From: Aphelocoma coerulescens
Taxonomy: Eukaryota; Chordata; Aves; Passeriformes; Corvidae
Length of the DNA stretch: 64,000 nucleotides
Direction: 5' to 3'
NCBI RefSeq assembly: GCF_041296385.1
Contig: NC_091019.1
Coordinates: 13,718,531 to 13,782,530 of the forward strand
Position 1 is the first letter of the stretch; each line of letters begins with the position of its first letter. The position numbers and the translations under genes are program-made. The notes below the pieces were generated by a model that was given only the letters and a program-made list of their open reading frames with translations, was not told where the DNA came from and searched no databases. Positions 51,219 to 64,000 of this stretch are shown one piece after another.

Positions 51219-54200
51219 CTGCAGTTTCTGCTCACAGCCCCCACTCTGGTAGGGACAATGACAGTCAGATAGATGTGCCCTGCAGCAGGAGGATCAGAGT
51301 GGCACTTGGATCACTCAGATGTGCTGAGGCACCTTGATCTCTTCGGGCTGTACAATGAGCACTGAATCATCCTGCTCAGCTCATCCATGGAGCATCCCCC
51401 ACGTGAGGCAGGGCAGAGAGAGAAGAGGGAATTTCTGAAGGGTGTCTCTCTGAGCTGAGGGGCTTGGCACAAGCACAGCCCCCTCCTGTGTGGGGCTGTC
51501 TGGTGGCAAAGCTGGGACTGCCCAGAGGGGGATTTTCCAGCCCTCTGCTGCAGCTGCCTCCCATAAGAGAGGCAGGAGTGAGTGTGTTTTCCTGCAGCTG
51601 TTGGCGGGATGGAAATAATCCACGTGCCCTGGGTGTCTGCAGGGTGAAGGGGGCTGTACTGGATCGATGTTCCCCCTGTGAGCCAACCTGTGCCAGGGGC
51701 ATTAGGAAATACACAGCCTGTGTCCTCTCTGTGCCTCATTGCAGAGCCTGGAGCTTCTTTGGAGGGATAAAAAGCCCAGCATTGGTCTGAAGGAAAGGAA
51801 AGAGTGGTAGCTGCCTGGTCTGTCCAATGCAGAGGAGAAAAGCAAATGGTTATTTCTGCAGCCCAGAAGCATCCCTACTGTGATCTAGCACCCAGGTGCT
51901 CCTGCTGGCATGAAGATAGGGAGCTGCACAGAGGGGGTGGCCTGGCCCCATCCCTGCTAACCAGACATGCTCAGGAAATCCCCAGGGATGATTTCTTCTT
52001 GGGTATGCCCAAGCATAAGCTTCCAGCACTGTGAGCCTCTGTGCAGCTCCCCCAGGCCCTGCTTCCCCAAGGAGCTGGTGTCGCATCAGTGCTGAATGTT
52101 CTTGCCTGGGGCTGGTGTTCCCAAGAGCCAGCGTTTCCAACACAGCTCCGCAGAGCTTCCTCGTGGGACCATGAGGGTGTGCGGAACTTGAGAGTGGTAA
52201 GGTCTTTCCTGGATCTTTGTGGAGACCATCTCCTGCTCTGGGGGCAGCTCTGGCTCTCACATCCCTGCTGAGATGGGACATTGCTCCCTTTGTTTGGATC
52301 ACTGTCCCCACGGGAGTAGCCAATATCCGCCTGGGACTTGGTACTGGTTTCTCTCCCGCAGCAGCAGCTGCATCACAGCACGCAGGAGCACCCAAACTCC
52401 TGTACTCTTATTTGGCCTGTCTTGGAAAACTGGAAGTCTTCCTGCAGCTTCCACAGACTGCTTTTGTTCTTAGAAAACCTCCTCCATCTCTATTTTCTCT
52501 GTGGCAGCATCTCCCAGGAGCCATAGGCAGGATCAAGCCCTTTTTGACCAGTGTCCTTTCCACACAGGTCAGAACCTCAGCACCTCTGAGCACCCCAAAA
52601 CTGCTGCTGGCAGCACCTTGGGTCCTCCTTCCTCTGCTGCCAGTCCCGGGTCCAGCCGGAGGTGAACATTCTCAGAGCAATCCTCAGCAGGGGCAGCAAT
52701 CCTTTGCCTCCTGCTTTTTGCTTGATTTGCCTTAGCTCCCTGGTCAGGATGCACTGGCTGTGCTCTGGCATGGAGATAATGCCAGGAAGCCGTCAGGAGC
52801 CACAGACAGGCAGATGATTGAAAAGCCAGCACATTCCAGCAGGGCTGGTTTGAGTTGCAGAAAAGCTGATTTTGGTGAAATGCAAAAAATGCTGCAATTT
52901 CAGGCAGGCCCCACCCCTGGGCTGTGGTTTGTAAGGGCAAGGGTGGCACTGAGCCCCCAAAACTCAGGTCCTTGGAAGGGCATAAGGCAGAACCAGCCAC
53001 AGCATCCCTTGGGAAGAGAGGGCTCATGGATCAGCAAGATCTTGGGATTCCAGGGAATCCTTACCTCCAAGGAAGCTATGGGTTTGCCAAGGGAATGTAT
53101 TTACCCCTGCCAGATAAGCACCTTCCCCACCAGAAGGACTGGGCCATGCTAAGGGGTTAAGTAACTTGCCCAAGTTCACCAGGGTTGTTTGTAGCAGAGA
53201 AGAGCAAAAATCCTGTGGACTCCTGAGTCACTGTCATTTCTGACCCATCTCATGATTAAAAAATGCAGTTTGGTGCTTCTGGGTCTGGATTTGGTGTCCA
53301 ACAATCAATGATTATTAAGCCTTTCTCTGTGAAATTAAAAGGTATTTTAAATGCTCAACATATTCCCTTCCCTCCCAGAGCCCCTGGATAACCCAAACAG
53401 GTTCATTTCTGCTCCAGGTGGACCAAGAGCAAAATCAGCCTCATTTTCCTCTCCCTGCCTCATATTGAGGTGGGGTAAAGAGGCAGAAAAGCCACAGAAC
53501 AGCAAAAAAGAAGAGGCTGAGCCCAGTCTGCAGGGAAGCAAGTCACTGCTGTCCTCAGACCAGTATCTAATTGCTGCATCTCTTCTGCCTGTGCCCAAAG
53601 AGCTGATCCCAGGTGACTCCAACGGACAATGTCATTTAAATCAATTATCTCCCTATTTGGAGCCATCCACCCTCTCCCTCCTTCACCATACAGCCACGAG
53701 CCCCATAATTTATTCATCCTTGGCTGCACTTAAACATCTGCTCCACTGCCATTTGAGTTTGGCAGAGCATTAGCTTTAAAATTTCATGAAACATAGTGCA
53801 GGTGGCAAAATCAGAAATTAAGGATTATAATCATGGCAAAGCCGGGTTGGTGGGCCGGCTCCGGCTCAGGACAAGAGGCGCCAGGAGAGCTCCTGGGGAT
53901 TTCATGCCCCTCAGGTGTTCAAATCACATTTTTGTTCCCTTTTCCAAAAGGTTGGAGGGATTTTTACATCACTACTGCTCTTAGGTGGATGTTAAAGTGA
54001 GGGGAGCATCTTGTGCTTATTGCTCCTTGGGTTTTGTTGCTCTGTTGCTGGTGCCACAAAATTTTTCTGGCCAGGGGGTTGTTTTTGAAGGGTATGTGTC
54101 CCCTGAAAGGTGCCTGAAGACATCTTTGCCCACCAAATTTGTATTATCAGGATTTAATGATATCCTCCACCCCAGCTGTGCTTGTGGGAAGAAGGAACCA

Positions 54201-57200
54201 TGCTGGAACTGTGCCACAGTTCCCTCTCCAGCCCTAGGGATGGGCTACAAAGTAGGGATGAGGTGCTAGAGCAATGCTGGTTTTAAGAAAAAATCAGAAA
54301 TCCATGTGTCCCCAGTCCCTGCTTTCACCACAGAGCCACAACCCTCTAAAACACGTTGGTTATCCGCAGCAGTTCCCTGTGTTTATAGCTAATGAAGAGA
54401 GCTTTGGAAAGAAAATATTTGCTTTAGCAATTCCTCTTTCATCTATTAACCCAGTTTCCATCGTCTCATGGAGCTGAGTCGGAGGGATAGAGGAGCAGGA
54501 GGGAGGGCAGGGGGCTGGCTAGGGAGGTTAGAGGGAATTGAGAGACCTCTCTGCCTCTGGATCTGGCGCTGACGATGCTGAAGAGCTTTAGGATCCAGCA
54601 GTTTCTGAGCCATCAAACATCCTACCCTGCAGAGGAGGAGATCAACTCCTACTCCTCTTCCCAAGTGTTAAGAGGAAGACCAAGGGGATTATTTAGTGCT
54701 TGGCAGTGCTTTGATGCCTGGGAAGCTTCTGGAGTATGGGGGGTTTTAGATCTATTGAAGCACCTGGCAGATAACCAGGTGATAAAGCCAGTATGGGTTT
54801 TTCGCACAGAGAATTATCCTCTTTGCTGAGGAAACTGGATGTGTGGATGAAGAAGCCACCACAAATGAGACATATCCTGACTTTAGGAAGGCTTTAGACC
54901 TCGTGTGACGTTTTGGGAAGGAAACAAGGCTGTTTGGGCTGGACACAGACTCACTGTGCTGCACGGCTTGTTGGAAAATTCTCTCCCAAAGGCACAGCGA
55001 AGCTCCAGCCTTGGCACGGCTCTGAGGAGCTTCCCTCCACACCAGCCTCCTGTTTGGTCCCCTGCATTCAATCTGCCTGGATAAAGGGTGTTGTTTTAAA
55101 GAGAGGGACCGGTCAGCTCTCCAAATCCAGTCTCTGTGCAGCAGGGAAGGACTTGCCTGGACACCACCAACCCTCAGTGCTGGATGGAGAGGCACCAATC
55201 TGGGCAGTCCAGGGCTGCGCAGGTTCTAATGTGACAGAGAACAGCACAATGAGATTTGGTACAGAGATGATCCACTCAGACCCAAATTTAGGGAAGGCAT
55301 AGGAGTAAACATGCACTGATGGAATTTTCAGGTTAGGCTTTGAAGTCTCAAGGATAGGAGGAAGGGAGTAGCCATTTCCAAGAGTATGAGGCTTCAGTTT
55401 TATTTGTTTTAAAGAAAGAAAACAGGTGGGGGGAAAGAGGGTGACTTTTAACCAGTTTTATCTCCACAGGTTTGAACAAGGCTCCTATCAGGACCTGCCT
55501 TGTTCCCCATTTTAGCTTTGAAAGTTTGTACAGCTCTGGATTCTCACAGGCAAACTGAACTTTTCACTGTAAGTGACACTTTTTAGCAACTTTTCCTCCC
55601 ATGGACTCCGAAAAGTGCTTTTATGGGATGGGGGCTGGCTGGAGCCCATACCAGCGTTCTGAGGAGACCAGTGCCCTGATTCCCCCTGGTTTTGAGGATA
55701 AGGCAGGGCTGGGGCAATCTCATTACTGACCACAGTAATGGATTAAGGAGGATTTATCAGGGCTGCTGCTCTCAGGTGAAGTTTGAGAAGTTCTTACCAC
55801 ACCAGCCCCTCACATCAAAATGCATCCTCAGCACCCCCCAGGGATTTTTGTACTTCAGAAGTCTCCACCAGACCCTGCCTAAGCCCAGGCACAGACTTGA
55901 GGCTCGAGGAGCCCTGGGGGTGGGTTCCTGGGCAGGAAGCCTGTTTTGGGGTGTCACTGGGGGTGAGGAGCTGGGGACAGCGGGACGGGACCTGGATGGG
56001 GATGGGCAGTAGTGGGGAAAGCTGTAAATAGGACTAACCCAGAGGGATTATCAGTACCTGAGGACCCCAAGGTACAGATCCAGCACTTCCAGGTACCCCC
56101 AGGCACCTCCAGGCTTGCCCAAGGCTTCATTTCCAATTCAGAAACCAGGTCCCTGTAAGTGCAGAGCTGTCACTTTGATGGAGCGATCCGTAACTTCCCT
56201 GGCTAATTGTCAAAGCACAGCACTCAATCCAGGGCACTCTTCCCTCGGGAAAGTGGCTTCTCCTACCTGAACTGGCAGGAGAGCAGCCCCAGGAATTGGG
56301 AACATTGCATCATTCCCATGGCAACAGCTTGGGAGGCTGCGAATGGAGAATTATGACTTTGTTCCCCCTTCTGGCACGAGAAGCTGGGCTTTACGGGATT
56401 AAGCAGATCCCAGCTCAAACATCCAGGGTACCACTGGAGGGAATAATGAATAGTAATAGCAGAATAAATGGGTTTTGATCCAAGGCTCTGTCCAAACAGT
56501 ATGAACAACCCACTTTGTTTAAGTTTGGTCGGTTTCCAGGCTGAGTGTGAACCTGTTGGGGGTTTCTGAGCTGGGACAGGAGCAAGGCTGTGCCACCATT
56601 CACTTCATGGACACTTCTGAGGAATAAACTACTCATTAAATGTGAAGCCAAGAGTGATCACTATCATCCAGGGTCTCCTGAATTAAAGTTCCCTTTACTC
56701 CAGGCACCTTTGTATCTCAAAAGAGCAGAAATCTTCCCACTGCAGGAATACTTTGGTGGACTAAAAGTCCTCACGTGAGGATCTAATGAGGATATTTGGG
56801 TTAATGACTACTTTTGCAAGGGCTGCAGCAGCCAGGACATTGGGATAAGCCTGTGGCTGAGCCCAGGGCTGTGGCCCCCTGCAGCCATGGGACCCACATC
56901 TTCCTCTGCAGCAGCTCCCCCATTGTCCTGCACCCTTGTCATCTCTCACTTCATCTCATGAGAAGATCCTGCCATTGGACATGTGGACAGGACCTCAACA
57001 TCGATTGCTGTGGTGGGTCTGCCTGTTTTCCAGCTTTTTGAGCATGGCTGTTCTTCCCCTGCTATGGTGTCTCCGCACCAGGGCTTTTCTATGCTCTCCC
57101 CACAGCGCCAGCACTTGCTCGACAATCCATCCCCTGACAGCCTTGTGCATCCCATATCCCTCAAAACCCATCCTGTGTTTCAAAGTCTCGAGGAAATGGT

Positions 57201-57561
57201 GGGCTGACCCTTCCTTTATTCCTTTCCTTTTTCTCTCTCACTGCTATCAAACAAGAGTGAGGAAAGATGTAGGAAAGGAAATTAAGGAGGTGCTGCCAAC
57301 CCAGGGCACAGCGTTTTCTCCAGCCAATTGCACATCCTCCAGATCCATCCCCAACCCAGATGACTCTCCACAGCATCTCCAAATCCCTGAGCGCTGCCTG
57401 ATTTACTTCCCATAGGAGGCATCATCACCAGACAAACCGTCCTTTGCTCCCATCTCTCCCTTTCTGAGTATTTGTTATTTTAAGCCAACCCCTCAGGGAT
57501 TCCATTTCTGTGCAGAATGTGGGGATTTAGCCACACTGCCCATGTTAATGCTAATAGGATT

Positions 57562-57661
57562 ATCATAGAATCATGGAATAATTTAGGTTGGAAAAGACCC
57601 TTAAGACCATTGAGTCCAACTGTTCCCCCAGCACTGCCAAGGCCACCACTAAACCATGTCC
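57562..57661 (-). mobile_element. CR1 LINE 3' end, antisense
   Basis: Antisense tail reading atcatagaatcatggaataa, then taggttggaaaagaccctta and gaccattgagtccaactg, followed by gcactgccaaggccaccact. This is the most consensus-like tail in the window. Confidence 0.92.
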
Positions 57662-60600
57662 GTAAGAGGGAGATTTGTGCAGGGAAACTCTAAACCTTCC
57701 CACTGGGTGCCTGATGTATGGCCAACAAGGGATGGAGATGCAGCAGCTTCAGACTGTGAGTTTGAGCCCAAATTCACCCTCCAACCCCTGGGATGAGGCA
57801 GAGGATTAACAGATATGTGTGTGTATTTTCCCCCAACATTGAGATGTTGTTATTGTATTAATGAAGATTTTGGAGCTTTTTGTGATGTCCCACAAAAAGC
57901 CCATGGAGATATTAGTTCCTCCTTGTGCTGATCTTGCCGCCAGCTGCTGAAAGTAAGGAATGCAAAACAACTCTCGGGGCTGAAAATGTCTCTGAATGGG
58001 ACTCTGGGTGGGCCTCAGGGTGCTGGACATCTTTGGGAGCCTGGGGACAAGGAAAGGGTAAAAGCATCCAGGAGTGACGTTTCCTTTTCACATAGGAAAA
58101 TAGGAATGTTCCTGTGTCCCCGTGCTGGCAGGAGTGTGAAGAGCAGACACATCTCCCCCACTGAGGAATGTCCCTGTCCCCATGTCCATGTGCTGGCACG
58201 AGCTCCCACCCACCTGAGGGACACAAAAGAGAGATGATTTCCTGCTGATGCAGCTGTTTCCTCTGGAAATGCACATTGGCTGAGTGGTGCCTTTGGGATT
58301 TCTTATTAGGTTTTTCCTGTATTAATTCTGTGCAAGGAGTTCTACAAGCAGCCATGGGTTTGTTCCCACTGATTTTTCCAAGCTGACCACAGCTGAAGTG
58401 TTTGCCCCAGCCCAACAACCCACAGAGGGGCAAAGGACCAGCGCTGGTTCTGCCGCAGCCCATCCCACAGCACAGATGGTCCCATAATTGCTACTTGCTT
58501 TCCCATCCTGACTTTCTGGGACATGTGTTTTGCATTGCGATCCCCTCAGCCTCCCTAGTTTTGTGAATCACACTTCATAAAAGAATGGCTACCTTGGGAA
58601 CACAAGGCAGGACATTTATCCTTCCTATGCATGTGAGTTTGTCACTCCCTGCCATGGCCCAGCTCATAAAGCAGAGTCCTTGCTTTTAATCCGGATTTTG
58701 CAATGTACTGAAGCACACACATTCACCTCCATCCACCATCACGCTCAGGGACGTTCTTAACTGTTAGTCCTGTGATTCTCTGCTTTAATTTAATCCAGTC
58801 TCATTTCCTGACTGTGCTGGTCCCCACTGAGCTATTCTCATTGTCCCTCTGTTTTTCCCTCCATCAATAAATTACATGTATTACATCTATTATATATTCC
58901 TTACTAAAGCACTTTAAAATGTTAAGATGAGAGGTGAAATAAGAAATAGAACACAGCAATCCCCTTTCATTTGCTGAACTTCCTTGGCACTGCTGCTTCC
59001 TTGGCACTGCGGATATAAACAGCATGAACTTTTCTAAAACTAAAATTAATTAAAATAAATGATGAATTAAACCTTCGTAACAGCAATGGCACAAAAAAGT
59101 TGCAGATGATTCCCTGAGACACAAATACAGTAATTCGGATTTTTCCAGGTAGGTAATGAGACCCTGTATGACACCTCTGTGCTGGCAGAGCCCTCTCCTC
59201 CAGCCTGAATCCCTCCTGGCTTCTTCTGATGGAAAAAGGGGAATATTTCACCCAGCTAAAAACGAGCAAATGCTGATGTTTAAACAGAAATCTCAGAGGA
59301 AGCTGCCTGTGTAACCACAGCTGGTTTGCTGCAGACCTGAACACTCACAGCCAATTTGCTTTTTTGGTGTAATAGAATTCCAAGTCAGTCCATGGAGCTC
59401 CACCAGGGATTCATTTGGCCTTTTGCAGTTACTGGGTTAACCCTGGAAGGGGGAAGGAAAGGAGAGGACCACCAAAACCCATCTCTTTGACAGCAAGCCA
59501 GTGCAGCACCAGCACCTTTTCTGCAGATACCTCAGAAGGGATGGGATCACACAGCTGGATTTGGGGATGTTTCTTGGTGGGGGAGATGACTAGAAAAAGC
59601 AGGATCCCCATGGGATGCAGCTGAGATGTGCTGAATTAAAGACTTTTTATCCCAGCCCTGTCACTGCAGCCAGACAGGGGCCACATAAAGACCCAAGGAT
59701 GGGTTTATCCCCATCTGCGGCCACAAGGCTGTTTGGGAAGGTGGGGCTGGCCATCCTCCCCCTCACAGATGTGTTGGGCTCTTCCCTGCAGCCAAGTCCT
59801 TCCCTGAGGCCCGGCCGAGGAACCAGTCGGTGCAGGATCCTCCACACCGCTGCTCTTAGTGTGTGAGCTTACTCGGATTAGGGCTGTTGCTTAAGCTTCC
59901 ATGCCTGTTCGCAAGCTGCTGGTGGAATGGGAGCTTTCCATCAGTTTGTGGCTGTGCAGGAAGCTCTGGTGTACCCAGGGATGCACTGCCTCCCCATTTG
60001 GATTAAAAAGAGGTGAGGCCAGCCTCCTGCCAGCATGGCCACCGGAGCTGCAGGTTCCCTTTCTCTGTCCTTGCAGCACTGCTGGGGGATTTTTCCTCTT
60101 GATTTCCTGTGACTTTTTAAAACTCACCACAGTTGTTCCTGAAGGTCAGAGAGCTCTGAGTGTGCTCTGGGGTGTGCAAACACCCTTCTCCCAGCCTGAC
60201 CCGCAGTGAGATGCTGGGACTCTTCCCCATTCTCCTGTGGGACAAATAAAGTTTTTACTCCTAAAACTCAGAGTCAGAAAATGCTTTTCCCTGTTTTCCC
60301 TGTGTTAACAGTGAAATCCTCTTTTTCCTTCTTCCTCTTTAGCGCTGGCTCAGCTGTGTGTGCCTATCCCACCCCAGTACCTGGAGGTGAGGGGTGCAAT
60401 GAGGGACAATCCCTTAATCCCTGCTGATTCCTGGCCCAGCTTCCCCACAGCCACAGGGCTTTACAACCCCTTTTACCAACAGGTACAACCTCAGCAAGGT
60501 GCTGCCACAGCCCAATTTGAGAGTTGAGGACAAAGATCCTTGTCGTGCTGCTGTTCAGGCAGTCTATAGCCCTGGATGTTATCCCTTTCCCAAAAAACAG

Positions 60601-61528
60601 GCCAGAATTTGGGGTAGGAAGATCTCATGTTGGGGCTTTGGTGGTTTGTTTTTCCCAGTTAATAAGGGGAGAAAAAGCCCAAATGCTGCATCTCAGCTGT
60701 GCCGCCACCTGACAGAGGCTGGAGCCCAGCAGACATACAGACATATTGTTCTGGAATCAGCAATTAGCTTCCCATTTTTCCCCCTCATCCCTCTGAGAAA
60801 GGGACGAGGAAAGGCCCCACTTCAGAATAAATTAGTTTGTCAAAAGAGAGGGAGCTCTGCAGATGGCTCTGTTTTGCTTCCCACCCTTGTGCAGCTCTGG
60901 AGTACACAGTTCCCCATCCTCAACCTGTCCATTGTCCAAATGTTCTTCTATTCCAACCACCTGTAAGAGGGAAGGTGGCCTCACCTCCACTTTCCCCAAA
61001 AAGCAGCTGTTAAATTATATTTGTCATCCAACTTCAGCATGAATTTTGCCCAAGTGTTTCCCTCTAGAACACTGTGACACTGTGGGTTTACTCCTTGAGT
61101 TGCAGGGTGGTTTCAGAACTTCAGAATTCCCAGATTCCTCACTTTTCTGCTCCAAATATCGCTCTGTTTAGCTATGGGAGTCTGAGGTGGTAGATTTTGG
61201 AAGCCACTTGATCACATCTAACAACTGGAGGAAGTGTGCTCTGTGTAACACCAAAATTGAACTCCCTCTGATCTCAGAGTGCTGTGGTTTCCCTCCTGTT
61301 CCTGTGGCTCACAGCAGAGGGAAGAACTCCAATAAAATATCATTTTTAGGGAACAATTTGGCAGCACTATGAGCTGCCTTCACTTTTCAGGTGGGAAGCA
61401 GCTCTGGTCTGAGCAGACAGAACCTTTGTACTTATGGAGTGGCTCTTGGTGATGTCCAGCTGCATTAAATAGAGCTCGGAAAAGTCTCATCCAAAAGTTG
61501 CATTTCCAAAGGGCAGCAGTGAAATGGG

Positions 61529-61602
61529 ATAATCACAAAATATCCTGAAGTGGAAGGGACACACAAGTATCATCCAAGTCCAACTCGTAAACAGTATCAG
61601 AG
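61529..61602 (-). mobile_element. CR1 LINE 3' end, antisense, short
   Basis: Antisense CR1 tail with aatcacaaaatatcctgaag, tggaagggacacacaagtat and catccaagtccaactcg. Only about 75 bp are recognisable. Confidence 0.75.
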
Positions 61603-62007
61603 AGTTTTTAAGGAGAGTTGCCCTACTGCACCTTGAGGGCTTCCAGGGGTGTAGCTGTTAAGGTTACTTATTTTTCCCTGCTCCATCACCAACGACCGGT
61701 ATTTGTTTCAGGAATCAGTGTCTCCAAATAGCTGAATTTCCCCTCAGTCTTCTCCTGTGTAACATCTGGATCCTGCAACAATCATACCACTGCTTGATCC
61801 TGCTCTTGTTTGCAAGATCCCTGTGGACCACTGGAACAAAGAAGGAAGTATTTCAGACTCTTAGGTCTCCTGCAGTTTAGCTGAATTTCGGGCAGACCAT
61901 CAGGGTCTCGCTCTCGTGTGTGTATTTATCTCCTGGAGCCACATGGCTTGTTCCATGTGCCAGGTCCTTCCCAGCAGTTTCCCAAGCTTAAAAGAAATAT
62001 GACAAAT

Positions 62008-62187
62008 TCGGTTCTGGAACAGGCTCCCCAGGGAAGTGGTCACAGCTCCAAGCCTGCGAGAGAACTCAAGAAACGTTTGGACAATGCTCTCAGGCACATG
62101 GTGGGATTTTGGGGCTGTCCTGTGCAGGACTGGGAGTGGGGCTCAATTCCTGTCGATGCAACTCAGCAGATTCCATGATTCTATGGA
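62008..62187 (+). mobile_element. CR1 LINE 3' end
   Basis: It begins ttctggaacaggctcccca, continues with ggaagtggtcacagctccaa, acgtttggacaatgctctca and ggggctgtcctgtgcaggac, and ends ttccatgattctatgg. It belongs to the same CR1 subtype as the interrupted copy in IVD intron 1. Confidence 0.9.
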
Positions 62188-62864
62188 AAAACCCCATTCT
62201 GCAACTGATGGAGAGGCTTCAGTGATGGGGACTGTGGTACTGCTAAAGATACTGATCAAATAACTTCCAAGGCTTGTTGGGTCTGCTTTAGGGCTTTAAA
62301 CTCATTTTTTGAGGAAAAGATGCAGTCTTCCATATTTTCCATTGCTGCCACGTCTCACCTGTTGGTAAGACCATGGAAGGCATGGACACCTGAGTGTCCC
62401 AGTGAGGACAGGTTCTGTGAGGAAGCTCTGGGACACCTGAGAATTCCCTGTTGGCGTTCTCCCCACTAAAACGCCACGGGATATTCCCCTGGTGCTGACT
62501 CACAGGGCTGCTAAGGGACAGCCACCACACAGGGGCTGTCCGTGGCCTTTCCAGTGCCCATCTCGAGGTGGGAATGATGGGCGTTCAAACCCGCTCTGCC
62601 TTGTGCCTCTCCCCCCTGGCAGCACTCAGCGGAGCTCCCGCCGGACCCCCGGGACTTCCAACTTTCCCAGAGTTTGGATGCAGAGCTCGGTTTAAGTGTG
62701 ACTGCCCCGGGATGCGCCGGGCACACCCGGGAGGTGTGAGGGCGTCCCGGGCGCCTCTGAGGGACCCATGGGGGGATGCCTGGCAGACGCGCGGGGCCGC
62801 CCCACGCCCCCGTCCTGTGAGGGAATCGCGGCCATCGGGGGCGCCCCCGGTGCCCCAGCGGGGC

Positions 62865-62900
62865 GGTTATCCCGGTTTTCCCGGTTATCCCGGTTATTCC
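62865..62900. repeat. 9-bp tandem repeat, four units, at the CpG island
   Basis: Units GGTTATCCC, GGTTTTCCC, GGTTATCCC and GGTTATTCC follow each other without gaps. It lies just upstream of the CCAAT boxes in the promoter region. Confidence 0.9.
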
Positions 62901-63590
62901 GCGCCACGGGCCGACGGGCGGCAGCCTGGGGGGCTCCGTGAGGGGAGTGGGGGGGGCGCCGGGGGGGGCTCGGGCCGGGGGCGGGCGCGGCGGCGATTGG
63001 CCGGCGGCGGCGGGGAGAGGCGGCCGTGATTGGCCGGCGCGGCGGGGCGAGCGGCGGGCGGCGCGCGGCGATTGGCTACGGACGAGGAAGCAGGAAGGAG
63101 GCCGGAGGCGCTCGCGGCTTGCGGGGAGTTCGCGGCAGCGGCGGCGGCGGCGCCCCCGGTCCCTCCTCCGGTCCCTCCTCCGCCCCCTCCTCCGCCCCTC
63201 CCGGCCCCTCCGCCGCCCGCTCCGGCCTCCGCCCGCCCGCCCGCTCCGCGACGCCCCGCGGCCAGGGGCGGGCGGCGGCGGTGGTGGCGCCTCGTCCCCA
63301 TCCCGCAGCCGAGGAGGCGGTGGCGCTGACGCAGCAGCAGCGCGGAGCTCGGGACTCGCGGCGCTCCCGCCGCTGGATTTCTCCCCCCCCGGGGCCTGCG
63401 GCAGCCTCCCGGTGAGTCCACACGCGGTCCCCACGGCGCCGGCTCGTCCCTCCGCCCTCGGGAATTCCGCCGGGCCGGGAGCAGGTGCCGCCGCCCCGGG
63501 ATTTGGGGGGGCGGGGGTACTCGGGGCCACCGGGAACTTCCCGCGGCGGCGGGGGAGCGCCGGGAGGGCACGGCGGACTCGGCTGCGGGT

Positions 63591-63610
63591 GGGCCGGGCC
63601 GGGCCGGGCC
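63591..63610. repeat. (GGGCC)4 tract downstream of the putative first exon
   Basis: Four exact GGGCC units in the presumed first intron. This sequence class can form G-quadruplexes. Confidence 0.85.
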
Positions 63611-64000
63611 GTCGTTACCCCGCGCGGTCCCACCGGTGCGAGGCCGGATCGGCCCCGCCGAACCCCCTCGGGCTCCTCCGCCCCGGCCGCTCGGGCAGCA
63701 CAAAGGCGGCGGGGCCGGGCCGGGGGGCCCGGGGGAGTTGCGGGGCTCGTGGCCCCGGGGGGCTCCTTGCCCCAGGGGCTGCTCGCCTCGGCATCGCCGG
63801 ATCGCGGGCGATTCCCAGGGAAAGCCGCCGCTGTCCTCGGCCGCTCCGGATCTCGGAGCTGAACCGGCGCTGCCCGGCCGGGAGTTGGCACAGGACGGGC
63901 TGGCGGGGGGTTGGTGTTTTGGGGCTCCCCACGCCCGAACGGGGCGATGAGCCCCTCCTCTGAGGGTAGAGCGGGCGAGTCCGTCGAGTTCCTGATGGTT

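Larger units (their letters stand above)
47300..62600. other. Intergenic DNA between IVD and the next gene, repeat-bearing
   Basis: About 15 kb with no exon chain that I can support on either strand. It contains an LTR (47750-48803), five CR1 pieces (listed separately) and a local GC/CpG-rich patch at about 50.05-50.75 kb. The longest open frame here is 234 codons on the minus strand (50081-50785); it lies in the GC-rich patch, shows no recognisable domain and is not called as a gene. Confidence 0.7.
62610..63960 (+). promoter_or_regulatory. CpG island of the next gene (BAHD1 by synteny), with untranslated first exon
   Basis: About 1.3 kb of very high CpG density. Three inverted CCAAT boxes (gattgg) lie at 62996-63000, 63029-63033 and 63071-63075. 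A purine-poor CCTCC array follows at 63165-63205. A consensus donor (cctcccg|gtgagt at 63412) suggests a first exon ending near 63411; no start codon with convincing coding sequence precedes it. In mammals the gene after IVD on the same strand is BAHD1, a heterochromatin protein with a non-coding first exon. The assignment is from gene order only, because no BAHD1 coding sequence is in the window. Confidence 0.5.

Noticed and set aside
62511..63963. Overlapping 270-340 codon frames on both strands of the terminal CpG island
   Set aside because: They are artefacts of extreme GC content, rich in Arg/Pro/Gly/Ala on both strands, and none resembles the BAHD1 protein, whose coding region is expected further right.

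Overview
The window is vertebrate nuclear DNA, almost certainly from a bird. It holds three multi-exon genes, all on the + strand, with GT-AG introns (one GC-AG), CpG-island promoters and many CR1 LINE tails ending in the avian ATTCTATGATT-type sequence. The order DISP2 - KNSTRN - IVD - (CpG island of the next gene) matches the human 15q15 order DISP2, KNSTRN, IVD, BAHD1, so this is a conserved syntenic block. I rebuilt the exons by hand from splice-site phase and from similarity to the human proteins as I remember them; no alignment was run.

Layout. 1-6.8 kb: intergenic, no gene I can support; one histidine-rich open exon candidate at 6.13-6.45 kb sits where mammals carry PHGR1. 6.8-26.3 kb: DISP2 (8 coding exons, 1476 codons, last exon 3.4 kb), with a CpG island at exon 1 and introns 1 and 2 of 7.1 and 2.3 kb. 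27.0-31.5 kb: KNSTRN (8 coding exons, 242 codons). 31.4-45.4 kb: IVD (12 coding exons, 419 codons), whose start codon is only 322 bp after the KNSTRN stop. 45.4-62.6 kb: IVD 3' UTR, then repeat-bearing intergenic DNA with several CR1 fragments and a ~1.05 kb antisense LTR. 62.6-64 kb: strong CpG island with three inverted CCAAT boxes and a likely untranslated first exon, probably BAHD1 by synteny.

The three genes do not form a pathway. DISP2 is a 12-TM RND-type membrane protein related to the Hedgehog-release transporter DISP1, KNSTRN is a spindle/kinetochore coiled-coil protein, and IVD is the mitochondrial leucine-catabolism dehydrogenase. The region is not an obvious novel system. The more interesting signals are a candidate furin site in DISP2, a 30-nt frame-neutral microexon in DISP2, a GC-AG intron in IVD, an N-terminal SxIP motif in KNSTRN, a CR1 split by an LTR, competing hairpins in the IVD 3' UTR, and the His-rich exon upstream of DISP2. 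Nearly all other open frames are shadows or chance frames in GC-rich DNA.
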